Below the pieces are notes generated by a model. The model had not been told where the DNA came from and ran no database searches. It saw only the letters and a list, made by a program, of their open reading frames with translations. Below are positions 9,172 to 17,380 of a DNA stretch of 27,048 bases, in pieces. The stretch's first letter is position 1, and each line of letters opens with the position of its first letter. Origin of the DNA: Paulinella micropora (lineage: Eukaryota; Cercozoa; Imbricatea; Euglyphida). Both the position numbers and the translations under genes were made by a program. Where the stretch lies: positions 366,209 to 393,256 of the forward strand of contig BJOX01000050.1 in assembly GCA_009731375.1 (NCBI GenBank), given 5' to 3'.

Positions 9172-9581
9172 AGCCCGCTTCCAAGCAAATCGTCTATGAG
9201 ACGGAGTTCCACCTCTTCGAGACGCCACTTCAAGTCGGTGAATTACAATTGGCCACGGTCAGCTACGACTTCCGCCCTGCAACACTGGCGAGAGAGACGT
9301 CCTACCCGATAGCCAAGTTCAACAAAATCATATACCGCCGTCCTAATCTGCAACTCCCTTCGAACGCCCACGACCTCCTGTCTACTTCGAATGCCCACCT
9401 CTACGGTCGCCAAGTCAACCTGTTCATGTCTTCACGTAAGAGGGCGCCTACCGAGTTCAAGATCGGATGGGAGGAACGCGACGAGGAAGAAGACGAAGAG
9501 GCCGATGAAGAGGCAGACGAGGAAGACGAAGAGAAAGTTGATGTAGGACTCAATATCACGATATTACATCCTATTCTCTAA
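9162..9581 (+). CDS. Element D post-protease fragment with acidic tail (139 codons)
   Basis: This begins as the protease frame ends and overlaps it by 10 bases in another frame, so it is probably the continuation after a frameshift. Its first 100 residues have no recognisable RT motif. Residues about 105-125 are a Glu/Asp repeat made by a GA-rich microsatellite. It is likely the truncated 3' end of the element D polyprotein, and function is unknown. Confidence 0.35.
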   Translation: MPLKPASKQIVYETEFHLFETPLQVGELQLATVSYDFRPATLARETSYPIAKFNKIIYRRPNLQLPSNAHDLLSTSNAHLYGRQVNLFMSSRKRAPTEFKIGWEERDEEEDEEADEEADEEDEEKVDVGLNITILHPIL

Positions 9582-9980
9582 CCGCTATGTGAACTCGATT
9601 GCAGAATTACAATTTACCGGAAATTACCCCATTTTTACCGTTAGACTATTCCGGACCGGCCGGTAGAATAATGCAGTTGAGATTTAGTGATTTCCCTTTT
9701 ATTACCATTATTTACGGTAGATAGAAATATATCTACTGGCGAGATAAAAGGACAGCTGAAGTGATTTTACTGTCAGACAGAAATGACTAGACAGTCATTT
9801 ACAGACACTGAATACAGTCATTCATCAAAGGTCTAGAAATTCCTTTCACGTGATTAATCACATGATCGAAGCATGTGATTTGTTACAAGTTTAGACAAGA
9901 GTTTGTTTTCCTTAAATTCGTTTTCGCATTCATTAGAAGAATAATCCGGAGAGGATTATTAATAAGCATTCCGGAGAGGA
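9582..9980. other. Leader or LTR-like region upstream of element A
   Basis: No gene. AT-rich DNA with short repeats of ACAGTCATT (9790-9830), a palindromic CACGTGATTAATCACATG, and two copies of ATTCCGGAGAGGA-like sequence just before the gag ATG at 9981. It may contain the 5' LTR and leader of element A, but no matching 3' LTR is present. Confidence 0.4.
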
Positions 9981-10940
9981 ATGGCTACAACAGGTTATGA
10001 GAGAGCGCAAGTTGCCCTCAAATGCCCACGCCTGCCCGCAAAGCCCATTGCCACTTTCGATGATTGGCGTTGGTCGTTTTTGCAATTCGTAGAAGGAATA
10101 GATCCTAAATTTTTGGTGTTCCTTGCAGATGAGAACGGACCCCTGACGCTTAATGAGTTGAAGGCCTACTATGTTACCCCGTCAGAAGTTGATATTAAGA
10201 AGAGCAGAGAATGACTAGAGGCCGGGGATCCGCCAACGGAGACCGAGGAGCAGAAGGCAGCCATCGACGCGCTTGCTGCTGGCTTCGGCTACGGAGATTT
10301 GGAAAATTGCCTGCCGGAGAAGGTTAGGTTGCAATATCAAGTACGATTGCGTTCACTTCTATCTGATGCACTGCAGGGACACTCAGCACTGCTTACCCTA
10401 GTGAGATGTGGGCGAGATTGAATGAGAAGTATGCCCATGTGGGGCCTATTTCTAATCACAAGTTGTTACAGGAGTTATTTACTGATAGGATAGGGCCATC
10501 TACAAATGTAGAGGAATGGATAGAGGCAAGCACATAGATATGAGAAATTAGCTCAACGAAATTTACCCTTCCCAGATCAGTTCAAGTGTGTGGCGACACT
10601 TCAATGGCTTAAGGATTCTAAACAGGCTGTCTTAGGCGACGCTGGCAACTCACTGTACTGGAGTAAGGCCGACGCGGACAAACCGGATTATGAAGGTCTC
10701 TGCGCTAGGATGGAAGAGCTTTTACAAGCTGCAGAAATAAGTAAGCCTAAGAAGACGACTTCGAACGAGAAACAGACAGCTACAATGCTGCTTGCAGGCG
10801 ATCGTACGAAGCCGCGAGCCGATGAGAAGACGACTAAGAGGTGTTTCAATTGCAGACGGGACCACCTTATTAAGGCTTTTCGTGTCCGGTGTCTTAGGCC
10901 TGAGTGTGTCAATAAGTCTACACACTCGGGAAATAAATGA
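9981..10940 (+). pseudogene. Element A Gag (Copia type), disrupted
   Basis: The ATG at 9981 starts a Gag N-terminal domain (FDDWRWSFLQF is typical of the Copia Gag N-terminus). A TGA at 10212-10214 interrupts it, but the same frame continues to about 10385. A frameshift leads to a segment with MWARLNEKYAHVG, the usual mid-Gag helix of Copia Gags, and a third frame from about 10530 carries the C-terminal part. It ends with a degraded knuckle (CFNCRRDH ... C) at about 10841-10905. The Gag normally packages element RNA into cytoplasmic particles. Confidence 0.7.
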
Positions 10941-13293
10941 TCACAAGCCCTACGCAGGAAACTTTGAGAGAATGACGGGGATTAAGAGACCGGTCGACAA
11001 CAATGGTAACGACGCTGACGTACGCAAGGGAGCGCAAAAGAAGCCGAAGGTCGGCGGCAACGAACCGCCCAAACAACAATTGAAGAACTGCGCGCACATG
11101 GTTATCAACGGTGCGTGTGCCTTCTGGGACTGCCCGCTGGTCATGAAGGACGACCCCAGCGACAACGCAGCAGAAGAGGGGATCAAGTCGATGGGTAACA
11201 ACCCCAAGCCTCTCGTGAGCGATCTGTACGGCAAAGTGATGGATGGTGCGATTCGGCGCGACACGAACAGAGAAACGACTGAAGAGGTTAAGGTAACAGA
11301 ATACATCTTAGACAGACTTAGTAAGAGGACCGACCTGTCTCAGTCGCAAGTGAGCTCATTAATGCTCATTGTTCAATGTTTGGTAGACCCCTGGCGGCGC
11401 GTGCAAGAAGGTGACCTCGAAGGAAGTTACTACTACCCAAGTGTGGAAGCGCACGTTCCGACGCCGCCACGGGGGGTAAGTAACCATTCGGTAGGTTTTG
11501 TGGGACTCACTGTAGAAGACGAGGAGGTAGCGCACAAGGACTCTGACGATGATGAGATGCGTTTAGAGTTGCCCCTCCGCTCTCCAGATAGATTAGTAGA
11601 TGCCATAGGTGCAGCGATGCCGATAACTACTACGACGGTGACAGCCCCCGCTGCCCCAACTACTATAATAGCAGAAGAAGGTAGTGACAGTGCACTCACG
11701 GAAGAGAAGAGTGAGACGAAGACAGGAAATGGAGAGTTCAATAGTAGCGATAGGAGCAGTGACACCAATATGGACTTTACATCCTTTACAGCTACCAGAC
11801 CTAGAGAAATACCGTGGGATAGCTTAACACGAGAACAGAAATTAGACGAGAATGATTATCGCTCCAAACTAAATGTGTGGGTGTTTCTCCGTAAGCTGCA
11901 CAGAAAGACGTTAGACCCGCATGGATTCCCGGTGCCACCAAGACACTGGCCCCCAACATGGCGATTGGGAGCTCCAACTAGCTATATTGTGCCTAGGGAG
12001 GAACCATGGTACCCTAGCGTCGAGGTAAAGAAAGGGATACCATCATTATCGTGGTTACCACACTTCACCCTCCCACACTCCTCTGTATCAATCGAACATA
12101 GAATGACACCGGTGGGCAGAGCAGTTTGGCAGCAAAGCAGTAGACCAAAGACCCGAGTAGGGGTCGTATTTCCATTAAATATACTCGATAAAGATCAAGT
12201 AATCACCACAACTCCCTCATCGCACCCAATCATCACTGATGGACCCTGGTTTTGGGCCATCGACGTACATTATTGCTTTAGGCACGCTACGATTATGGAA
12301 ATGGAATACTGGAGCTTGCGTTTAGGTTTTAACACCATACCTGGCGACTGGCAGACGGTGGTGGGACGCTGCAAGCTCTGCGCCAACTTTCAACCACCAG
12401 GTATTTACCCCGCAGACATGCCACATTCGTTACACGAACCACCTGCATCATGTGAGCGTTGTGACAAAACACAAGACTTAATGCACCCCATGAAAAGATG
12501 TATGGGATGTAAGTGGGTATGGTACTGTAAAAAAGAACATCAGAGAGAGGATCGGAAAGCACATAGACATTTTTGTCAAATCGCGGCCTCAGACATAAAC
12601 AATCGATTGACGAGCGAGACACAATTACAATTTTTGCCACCTTGCTGCATAGGTTCGGTTAATTACGACTACGCAATATTTGCTTTTCAACGTCTTACTA
12701 GGTACGAGATTGTGCTTGGAGGCCCGGCGAGGACAAGGTACCAGATGCCAGCACGCTACGACAAGGAAGACTTGAGGAGAGTATACAGGAGATTGTATGG
12801 ATTCACCGATTACGGTATTATATCACCTACCACCATGCTACAGGCACACGTTAGACAGTCACCTAGTGAACTTGATTATCAACCATCGCGGGTGCACTCG
12901 ACATTCACCGCCACCGCAATAGACCCCGACACTACGGTCGGGGGGGAGAAAGAAGAAAAGATAGAGACAGCTGTAGCATATAGGGTGGATGCGACAGCGG
13001 CGGTCCCAACGATAGTGGACTCTGGGTGCAATAGAACATTAGTGCACCACACGATGCCCATGACTCGGATAAGGACGGGAAAGACGGTACACCTAGCAGG
13101 GATAACGGAGCATACAATGGAGGTGAATGTGACAGCAGATGCATCTTTACCCGTGATAGACAGCACATGTAGTCAGAATAGTTTGCATTTGCAGGAGGCA
13201 TTAGTTAGCAAGAAGACCCCCTACTCATTGCTATCCCCAGGGGTACTCGATCATACATATAAATATGCGACCGTTTTCAGAACAGGCAAGTGA
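10792..13293 (+). CDS. Element A spacer, MYND finger and aspartic protease (833 codons)
   Basis: The first ~45 codons overlap the Gag knuckle in another frame and are probably fortuitous; credible protein starts near 10930. A cysteine-bearing stretch at about residues 98-115 is followed by a long acidic and Thr/Ser-rich linker. Residues 554-595 form a MYND-type finger (C-x2-C-x10-C-x2-C-x5-C-x3-H ... H-x3-C), with His where MYND normally has its sixth Cys. A retropepsin-like segment with DSG (Asp at residue 743, IVDSGCNRTLV) follows near the C-terminus. MYND domains normally bind proline-rich peptides, and their presence inside a Copia polyprotein is unusual. The frame closes at 13293 in the middle of the protease/pre-integrase linker. 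Confidence 0.7.
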   Translation: MQAIVRSREPMRRRLRGVSIADGTTLLRLFVSGVLGLSVSISLHTREINDHKPYAGNFERMTGIKRPVDNNGNDADVRKGAQKKPKVGGNEPPKQQLKNCAHMVINGACAFWDCPLVMKDDPSDNAAEEGIKSMGNNPKPLVSDLYGKVMDGAIRRDTNRETTEEVKVTEYILDRLSKRTDLSQSQVSSLMLIVQCLVDPWRRVQEGDLEGSYYYPSVEAHVPTPPRGVSNHSVGFVGLTVEDEEVAHKDSDDDEMRLELPLRSPDRLVDAIGAAMPITTTTVTAPAAPTTIIAEEGSDSALTEEKSETKTGNGEFNSSDRSSDTNMDFTSFTATRPREIPWDSLTREQKLDENDYRSKLNVWVFLRKLHRKTLDPHGFPVPPRHWPPTWRLGAPTSYIVPREEPWYPSVEVKKGIPSLSWLPHFTLPHSSVSIEHRMTPVGRAVWQQSSRPKTRVGVVFPLNILDKDQVITTTPSSHPIITDGPWFWAIDVHYCFRHATIMEMEYWSLRLGFNTIPGDWQTVVGRCKLCANFQPPGIYPADMPHSLHEPPASCERCDKTQDLMHPMKRCMGCKWVWYCKKEHQREDRKAHRHFCQIAASDINNRLTSETQLQFLPPCCIGSVNYDYAIFAFQRLTRYEIVLGGPARTRYQMPARYDKEDLRRVYRRLYGFTDYGIISPTTMLQAHVRQSPSELDYQPSRVHSTFTATAIDPDTTVGGEKEEKIETAVAYRVDATAAVPTIVDSGCNRTLVHHTMPMTRIRTGKTVHLAGITEHTMEVNVTADASLPVIDSTCSQNSLHLQEALVSKKTPYSLLSPGVLDHTYKYATVFRTGK

Positions 13294-13464
13294 TAATCCT
13301 ACATAACCCGCTAGAAATTGATCCAGAACATGTGGTCTGTCGTGGGCGAATGATGCCCAACAAACTCTACCGTCTGGACACGCCCTTGGACACCCCATTA
13401 GACTTTGCCCTGAGGTACAACCCTATTTTTGATGACTCGCAAGCTATAGCTAATTTTCAGTGAG
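13290..13464 (+). pseudogene. Element A protease-integrase linker fragment
   Basis: Between two larger ORFs a short frame reads out a plausible Copia linker containing MMPNKLYRLD, which resembles the 'x-x-LYxL' strand before the integrase zinc domain. It is reached by a frameshift near 13290 and closed by a stop at 13460-13462, just as the integrase frame opens. Confidence 0.5.
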
Positions 13465-14548
13465 GCCGACTAAAGCATTGCGTAGTATTGGAGCTTTAGA
13501 ATTACATCGCATGTTAGGTCACGCCGGCGTTAGAGTTATGGAGGAATGGGCAAAGAGGAATGGCCGGACTATCGTAGGTAGGAGAATAAGAGAGTTGATC
13601 ACAACTGCCTGCGCAGGTTGCAACCAGTCAAAAATTACGAGGCTACCTGTCTTCAAAGCGAGCCCAGGTATCGACTCAGGCTTTCGCATAGGCAAGTGCC
13701 TACACATGGATTCACGTGGACCATGGGGCGTGAAGTCATTACAAGGAAACAGGTACAAACTCATCCTTAAGGATAAGGAAAGTCAGTTTGGTTTCAAGAA
13801 TTTCACGCCAACAAGGGAAGCGGAATTATATTTACCTTTTGTGCAGAAGGTGGTTGCATTCTTCGCTACGCAGACCGGCAACACGGTAAAACAAATACGT
13901 TGTGATGGCGAATACAATACCAAACGTTTGCAGGAGTTCTGCGACATAAATGGAATCATTCTGAAGACCACCCCAAGGGACGAGCCCAGGTCTAACCCTG
14001 TAGTGTCGCAGAGAGATCATAGGACAAGCGAGGTAAGAGCAACAGCTATGAGATTGGATGCGCATTTACCACCATCATTTTGGCAGGAGATGGAGATGGC
14101 TGAATGGGTGATTCGACTTGTCAGCCCCATCCCCATAGGCAAGTACAAAGGCAAAACACCGTATGAGCTAGCTCTGCAAAGACAACCACCGAAAGACTTC
14201 TTGCACCCTATTGGCTGCCTAGCATGGGTACGTTTGTGGGAATCCAAAAAGGGAATGGCAATGGCTGTGCCAGGCGTGTTAGTGGGGTACAACTTATTTC
14301 GTCGACTCTACCGCATTTACATGTTAATAGGAAAGCAGAAGGTAGAGGAACATAGAAACGTGAGATTCGATCATAGAGTGCGTGGATACACGGCACATAC
14401 AACCCCACAACCATGGAGCATCGATGAGGACGTCGAACATGGGGACATGCAAGCCCTATCGATTTTTTCCACAGACGGGAATGAACAAATTTCACGGGAA
14501 GACCATGAAATTTTGCGCCAAAAGTCCCGCTGGGACACTTCGGCATAG
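13460..14548 (+). CDS. Element A integrase (zinc domain and core), catalytic Glu replaced
   Basis: Residues about 14-55 hold the integrase zinc domain (LHRMLGHAG ... CAGC). The core contains the first Asp in HMDSRGP (residue 84) and the second in RCDGEYN (residue 149). At the third catalytic position the motif is PVVSQRD, with Val181 where element B has Glu in AEVSQRD; a single-base GAA-to-GTA change would explain this. Residues 200-310 match the Copia integrase C-terminal part (PSFWQEMEMAEW, GCLAWV, VPGVLVGY). The last residues run into the junction with element B at about 14522. It would have inserted the element's cDNA into the genome, but is predicted inactive. Confidence 0.8.
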   Translation: MRPTKALRSIGALELHRMLGHAGVRVMEEWAKRNGRTIVGRRIRELITTACAGCNQSKITRLPVFKASPGIDSGFRIGKCLHMDSRGPWGVKSLQGNRYKLILKDKESQFGFKNFTPTREAELYLPFVQKVVAFFATQTGNTVKQIRCDGEYNTKRLQEFCDINGIILKTTPRDEPRSNPVVSQRDHRTSEVRATAMRLDAHLPPSFWQEMEMAEWVIRLVSPIPIGKYKGKTPYELALQRQPPKDFLHPIGCLAWVRLWESKKGMAMAVPGVLVGYNLFRRLYRIYMLIGKQKVEEHRNVRFDHRVRGYTAHTTPQPWSIDEDVEHGDMQALSIFSTDGNEQISREDHEILRQKSRWDTSA

Positions 14549-14922
14549 GCGTTCTTGTTATGCTCGTTGAGGGTATTAACCCTCTTCCTCACTCCCGTGT
14601 CCCGGACCAGCTCCTTGAAGTCTGAGATATGCTCGCCGTCTACCCTAACTTCCTTCACCTTCTTGCCGCTTTGCGTCTCAAGGAAGTTTATACATTCCCG
14701 CATGAAACGCACTTGTGGTGCCGCTGTGCCATCCTTTAGAAGAAGGCCAAACGCATACCCGGTGTTAGCCTCGATCCCCACACCATGCCGTACCAAAACC
14801 CACCATGGAGGGGTTGCCGTAGGCACCCGGACTTGTCGAACGACACGGCCTCGAACTTTTCTACCTGTGTCAGTTGGTTGCTTGCCGGGTGGTTTACCTT
14901 TCCCCCTTTTGCGGCTGGGCAC
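14523..14922 (-). pseudogene. Element B integrase core fragment
   Basis: This continues the integrase after a frameshift in the pre-integrase ORF. The segment has YAFGLLLKDGT, the second Asp in VRVDGEH, and the third catalytic residue Glu in AEVSQRD at the 5' limit of the junction. The nominal ORF runs on to 14371, but everything past AEVSQRD is antisense to element A and not genuine. The integrase C-terminal part, RT and RNase H are lost. Confidence 0.75.
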
Positions 14923-15728
14923 TCCTTACACTCCTTTACGGCTTGCTCATGGGTCTTGTCACCCACTATCTTGATCCCGTAAGCCTCACCGATGAGGCGC
15001 TGCATGCGGCTTCCGGGCCCCCCGAACTTCTGATGTAGTTGTTCGCTAGTCAACTCAGTGACCTTTGCCATCTCTTTCCCGAAGAAGGCTCTAGCCTCAA
15101 CCTTATCGGCAACTAGCTCTTGGTTGGTGGAAGTCACGAAACGCCACACCTTAATATCCTTGGCGTCGAGGTACAAAACCCCGGCCTTAAGTTCTGGGGA
15201 AATGTCCGGTATCCGGGCCTTGGTGATGTAGCCCTCTCCCTTCTTGTTTAGAACCACGCTGTAACCTTCCTTGGCTAACTGAGGACCAGAGACTAAGGTT
15301 TCATCTATGTTGGGGTTAACCCACACACTACCTAGATGTAACCTGTTCTTTTCCCCCTTTCCGTTCACGGTCGTCATGTCTAACGAGCCCTTCTTAGTAA
15401 CAGTGGTCTCCCCGTTGACTGTGTCTACACGTTTCATCCCTCGCTGGATGTTGAACAGACGTTGTTCAGCTCCGGCCGGCACAAAGTGCAACGTAGCTCC
15501 CGAATCGAACATGGGGTCTTTGTCCGCACGCCGTCCTAGTAGGGCCTGTTCCGCTAGCCGGATACCTTTAGCCATCCAACCGCGTTCGGCCATGAAACGC
15601 ACTGGGTCGTCAACCGGGTCAGCTTCTCCCTCGGCTTCCGGCAAACGGGCGTATTCTTTCTCTAGTACGCTCTCACCGTCTACCACCCTTTCTCGGACTC
15701 TGAACGGCTTAGTACGAGGTTGGAACAC
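14736..15728 (-). CDS. Element B protease and integrase zinc domain (330 codons)
   Basis: Residue 75 is the catalytic Asp of a retropepsin motif (MFDSGATLHFV). The following beta-strand-rich 130 residues fit a Copia protease. Residues about 225-285 form the pre-integrase zinc domain (LHQKFGGPG ... CKEC). The integrase core begins with FEAVSFDKSG, which carries the first catalytic Asp, and then the frame is lost; the true continuation is in the 14523-14922 fragment. The protease would cleave the Gag-Pol polyprotein inside cytoplasmic particles. Confidence 0.75.
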   Translation of the reverse strand: MFQPRTKPFRVRERVVDGESVLEKEYARLPEAEGEADPVDDPVRFMAERGWMAKGIRLAEQALLGRRADKDPMFDSGATLHFVPAGAEQRLFNIQRGMKRVDTVNGETTVTKKGSLDMTTVNGKGEKNRLHLGSVWVNPNIDETLVSGPQLAKEGYSVVLNKKGEGYITKARIPDISPELKAGVLYLDAKDIKVWRFVTSTNQELVADKVEARAFFGKEMAKVTELTSEQLHQKFGGPGSRMQRLIGEAYGIKIVGDKTHEQAVKECKECPAAKGGKVNHPASNQLTQVEKFEAVSFDKSGCLRQPLHGGFWYGMVWGSRLTPGMRLAFF

Positions 15729-15752
15729 GGCAGCACTGTTTGTTGCTGCTCC

Positions 15753-15935
15753 TTATACAGCCCAATGTCTCTGCCACCTAGGCTTGTTCATGGGATACTC
15801 ACTGCCCTGCGCCCAGTCGTACAACAGCCTAGTCCATTCACCCCAACTATTCCGGAAGTCGGCTTCATCTTTTTCTTCCTCACCGCTCAACGCCGGACGG
15901 TGCAACCTGCGCATCTCCTCTTGTTGCTCTGCCAC
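15753..15935 (-). pseudogene. Element B spacer fragment (60 codons)
   Basis: A charged short frame (MAEQQEEMRRLHRPALSGEE) between the acidic spacer and the protease ORF. It lies in the right place and strand to be part of the polyprotein. No motif is recognised. Confidence 0.35.
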
Positions 15936-16050
15936 GGCTCGGAGTCGACTCTCTCGCTCTCCGGTACCTAGTCGGGTAGGACTATCGTGCTCAGCTAAGG
16001 TTGAGGGGCCGTAGACGGACCGATACTAGTAGTAATGGGCAACAGGGAAG

Positions 16051-16596
16051 TCACATTTCGGTCGGCAGGGGTACCGTCTTAGCATGGGACGCAAACCAGG
16101 GCATCCCACTCACGGAGGCTCGGACCGTCTCAAGGAAGCCAAACGCACGAGCACCCACTGACCTGGGCCTATTGCTTGGGCTGGTGGAGGGCGTAGTCAC
16201 CGGATTGCTATCGGTACCGGCGGTCTCATTACCACCACCGGGGTCTGCCTCAGCACTAGGGTCGGGACCTATGGGGGACGGCACCCTTGCCGGAGCTCGA
16301 ACCCCGTCCCGGTCTCTAGCCGGGGACTCTTCACCTTCACGCTCCTCCTCCCCGTCGGATTCAGAGGAAGGATCGGCATCGGACTGCATCTCCGGAGGCT
16401 CATCTTCCACGTCCGCCAAACCATCGGGTTGATAGTCCTCCGGGCCGGGCCTCACCTTCACCCCTTGTACCTTCTCCCTTTTTGCTTTGAGTAAAGATTT
16501 CAGGTTTTGGCTCATGACACCACTACCAGCCTCAGCCGGCTCGGCCTTTGAACCAATCTCAACCTTCGGGGCAGGTACCGCTAACGGCCCGCTCAC
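16051..16596 (-). CDS. Element B acidic Pro/Ser-rich spacer (181 codons)
   Basis: Low-complexity E/D/P/S-rich protein with a short basic helix (SLLKAKREKVQG) at about residues 33-45. It overlaps the upstream spacer ORF by four bases and starts at a GTG, so it is more likely a frameshifted part of the polyprotein than an independent gene. No known domain. Confidence 0.4.
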   Translation of the reverse strand: MSGPLAVPAPKVEIGSKAEPAEAGSGVMSQNLKSLLKAKREKVQGVKVRPGPEDYQPDGLADVEDEPPEMQSDADPSSESDGEEEREGEESPARDRDGVRAPARVPSPIGPDPSAEADPGGGNETAGTDSNPVTTPSTSPSNRPRSVGARAFGFLETVRASVSGMPWFASHAKTVPLPTEM

Positions 16597-17138
16597 CCCT
16601 CTAGGTCTACCCTTACTCTCTCCACGGGGTCGGGTACTACCGGACGGAGTGGAGTCCCCTTCGACTCTTGTGCGCGTACCGGCACCGACGCTACTGATGG
16701 GGGCACAACTCCCCCACGAGAGGGGGATACCCCACCGCGGAAGTACATGTGCTTCGCTTGAGTATCGGCCTGAGGTTCATGTGGGCGGTACACCTTCCGC
16801 CATGAGGGTACACCGGACGCCTCCCACGTTATAGGTTGACGGCTAATGATCCACTCCGTAAACTGTCCGGGTTCACGGTGCTTCGCATAGTGGATGATGG
16901 GCAAGAGGGACCGGTTCCACGGGATGCCCCGCTTCGCAGCTTCGTGTCGCACTGTGGCCTCAACCATTAGGGGATGACTCCCACTTTTGATCTGGGCTTC
17001 CAACCCTCGCTCTCCCATCTCGCACATTAGAGGTAGATGATCCCTTCGAGCCATGTCGGCTGCCCAAAGACGCAAGGCATTGTCCCTCTCGTGCTTGGCT
17101 CGCTGGTACTGATGCTCAACGCAATAGTTGCTATCTAT
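16593..17138 (-). CDS. Element B spacer downstream of the LRR insertion
   Basis: From the duplicated GAG at 17139 onward the minus strand reads IDSNYCVEHQYQRAKHERD, followed by a helical R/E-rich segment, a tryptophan-containing module (WRKVYRPHEPQ) and a Pro-rich tail. The nominal ORF extends back to 17258, but those residues come from the inserted foldback and are not native. When the insertion is ignored, this frame continues directly from AATL in the upstream DNA (17390 side). No enzymatic motif is recognised. Confidence 0.5.
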   Translation of the reverse strand: MDSNYCVEHQYQRAKHERDNALRLWAADMARRDHLPLMCEMGERGLEAQIKSGSHPLMVEATVRHEAAKRGIPWNRSLLPIIHYAKHREPGQFTEWIISRQPITWEASGVPSWRKVYRPHEPQADTQAKHMYFRGGVSPSRGGVVPPSVASVPVRAQESKGTPLRPVVPDPVERVRVDLEG

Positions 17139-17142
17139 GAGG

Positions 17143-17175
17143 GTAGCACATATAAAATAAGTTTTCTTTGTGTAG
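17143..17175 (+). other. Putative 33-nt intron or left inverted-repeat arm
   Basis: It starts GTAGCA and ends with a pyrimidine-rich TTTTCTTTGTGTAG, immediately before the LRR exon. The partner at 17348-17380 on the other strand has exactly the same length and the same ends (about 20 of 33 positions identical). This is consistent with a very short spliceosomal intron, but no transcript evidence is available. Confidence 0.5.
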
Positions 17176-17259
17176 GTTAATAAAACCCTCAAGGCTTTGA
17201 CGTTGGACGGAAACGAGATTGGTGATGAGGGTGCAACGTACATATCTTCAGCACTCAAG
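17176..17259 (+). CDS. Single leucine-rich repeat exon (28 codons), plus strand
   Basis: Exactly 84 nt encode one ribonuclease-inhibitor-type LRR: TLKALTLDGNEIGDEGA followed by the helical TYISSALK. It begins after a TAG acceptor-like end and finishes CAAG before GTACC, a donor-like site, so the unit is a phase-0 exon in form. This LRR class occurs in NLR-like and RNI-like proteins, where each repeat is often one exon. It is isolated here, so it is a captured or mobile exon rather than a working gene. Confidence 0.7.
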
Positions 17260-17263
17260 GTAC

Positions 17264-17347
17264 CTGTAACGCCTCTGCTATTGCCTTTGCGCCTGCGTCG
17301 CCAATTCTGTTGGCGCAGAGATTCAATTCAGTCAGTGTAGTATTGAC
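17264..17347 (-). CDS. Single leucine-rich repeat exon (28 codons), minus strand
   Basis: The mirror unit is also exactly 84 nt and encodes TLTELNLCANRIGDAGAKA followed by IAEALQ. It has the same acceptor-like TTGTGTAG before it and ACAG then GTACC after it. Its sequence is related to the opposite exon only as LRR paralogues are, so this is not a recent inverted duplication. Its donor overlaps the donor of the plus-strand exon in the palindrome at 17259-17264. It runs in the same direction as element B but would not be in frame with it. Confidence 0.7.
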
Positions 17348-17380
17348 CTACACAAGCAAAATAAGCATATATTTTGCTAC
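17348..17380 (-). other. Putative 33-nt intron or right inverted-repeat arm
   Basis: Minus-strand GTAGCA ... GCTTGTGTAG, matching the other arm in length and ends. Together with 17143-17175 it forms the terminal inverted repeats of the foldback. Confidence 0.5.

Larger units (their letters stand above)
6100..9590 (+). mobile_element. Retroelement D: Gag-protease polyprotein without reverse transcriptase
   Basis: A run of plus-strand frames makes one degenerate polyprotein: N-terminal domain, long P/T/S-rich linker, Gag capsid-like domain, basic region, retropepsin-like domain and acidic tail. The capsid-like segment and the order of domains suggest a Ty3/Gypsy-type Gag. A TGG... sequence at 6099 could be a tRNA primer site but overlaps the first ATG, so this is weak. 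No RT, RNase H or integrase follows before element A starts. Confidence 0.6.
9600..14522 (+). mobile_element. Retroelement A: Copia-type, 3'-truncated, with MYND finger
   Basis: Domain order is Gag, cysteine-rich knuckle, large spacer with a MYND finger, aspartic protease, integrase zinc domain, integrase core. Protease and integrase before reverse transcriptase is the Ty1/Copia order. The element stops at about 14522, where element B begins on the opposite strand, so RT and RNase H are missing. Several stops and frameshifts make it inactive. Confidence 0.75.

Noticed and set aside
15307-16014. 235-codon plus-strand ORF over element B
   Set aside because: It is antisense to the protease region, and the minus strand has clear DSG and zinc motifs.
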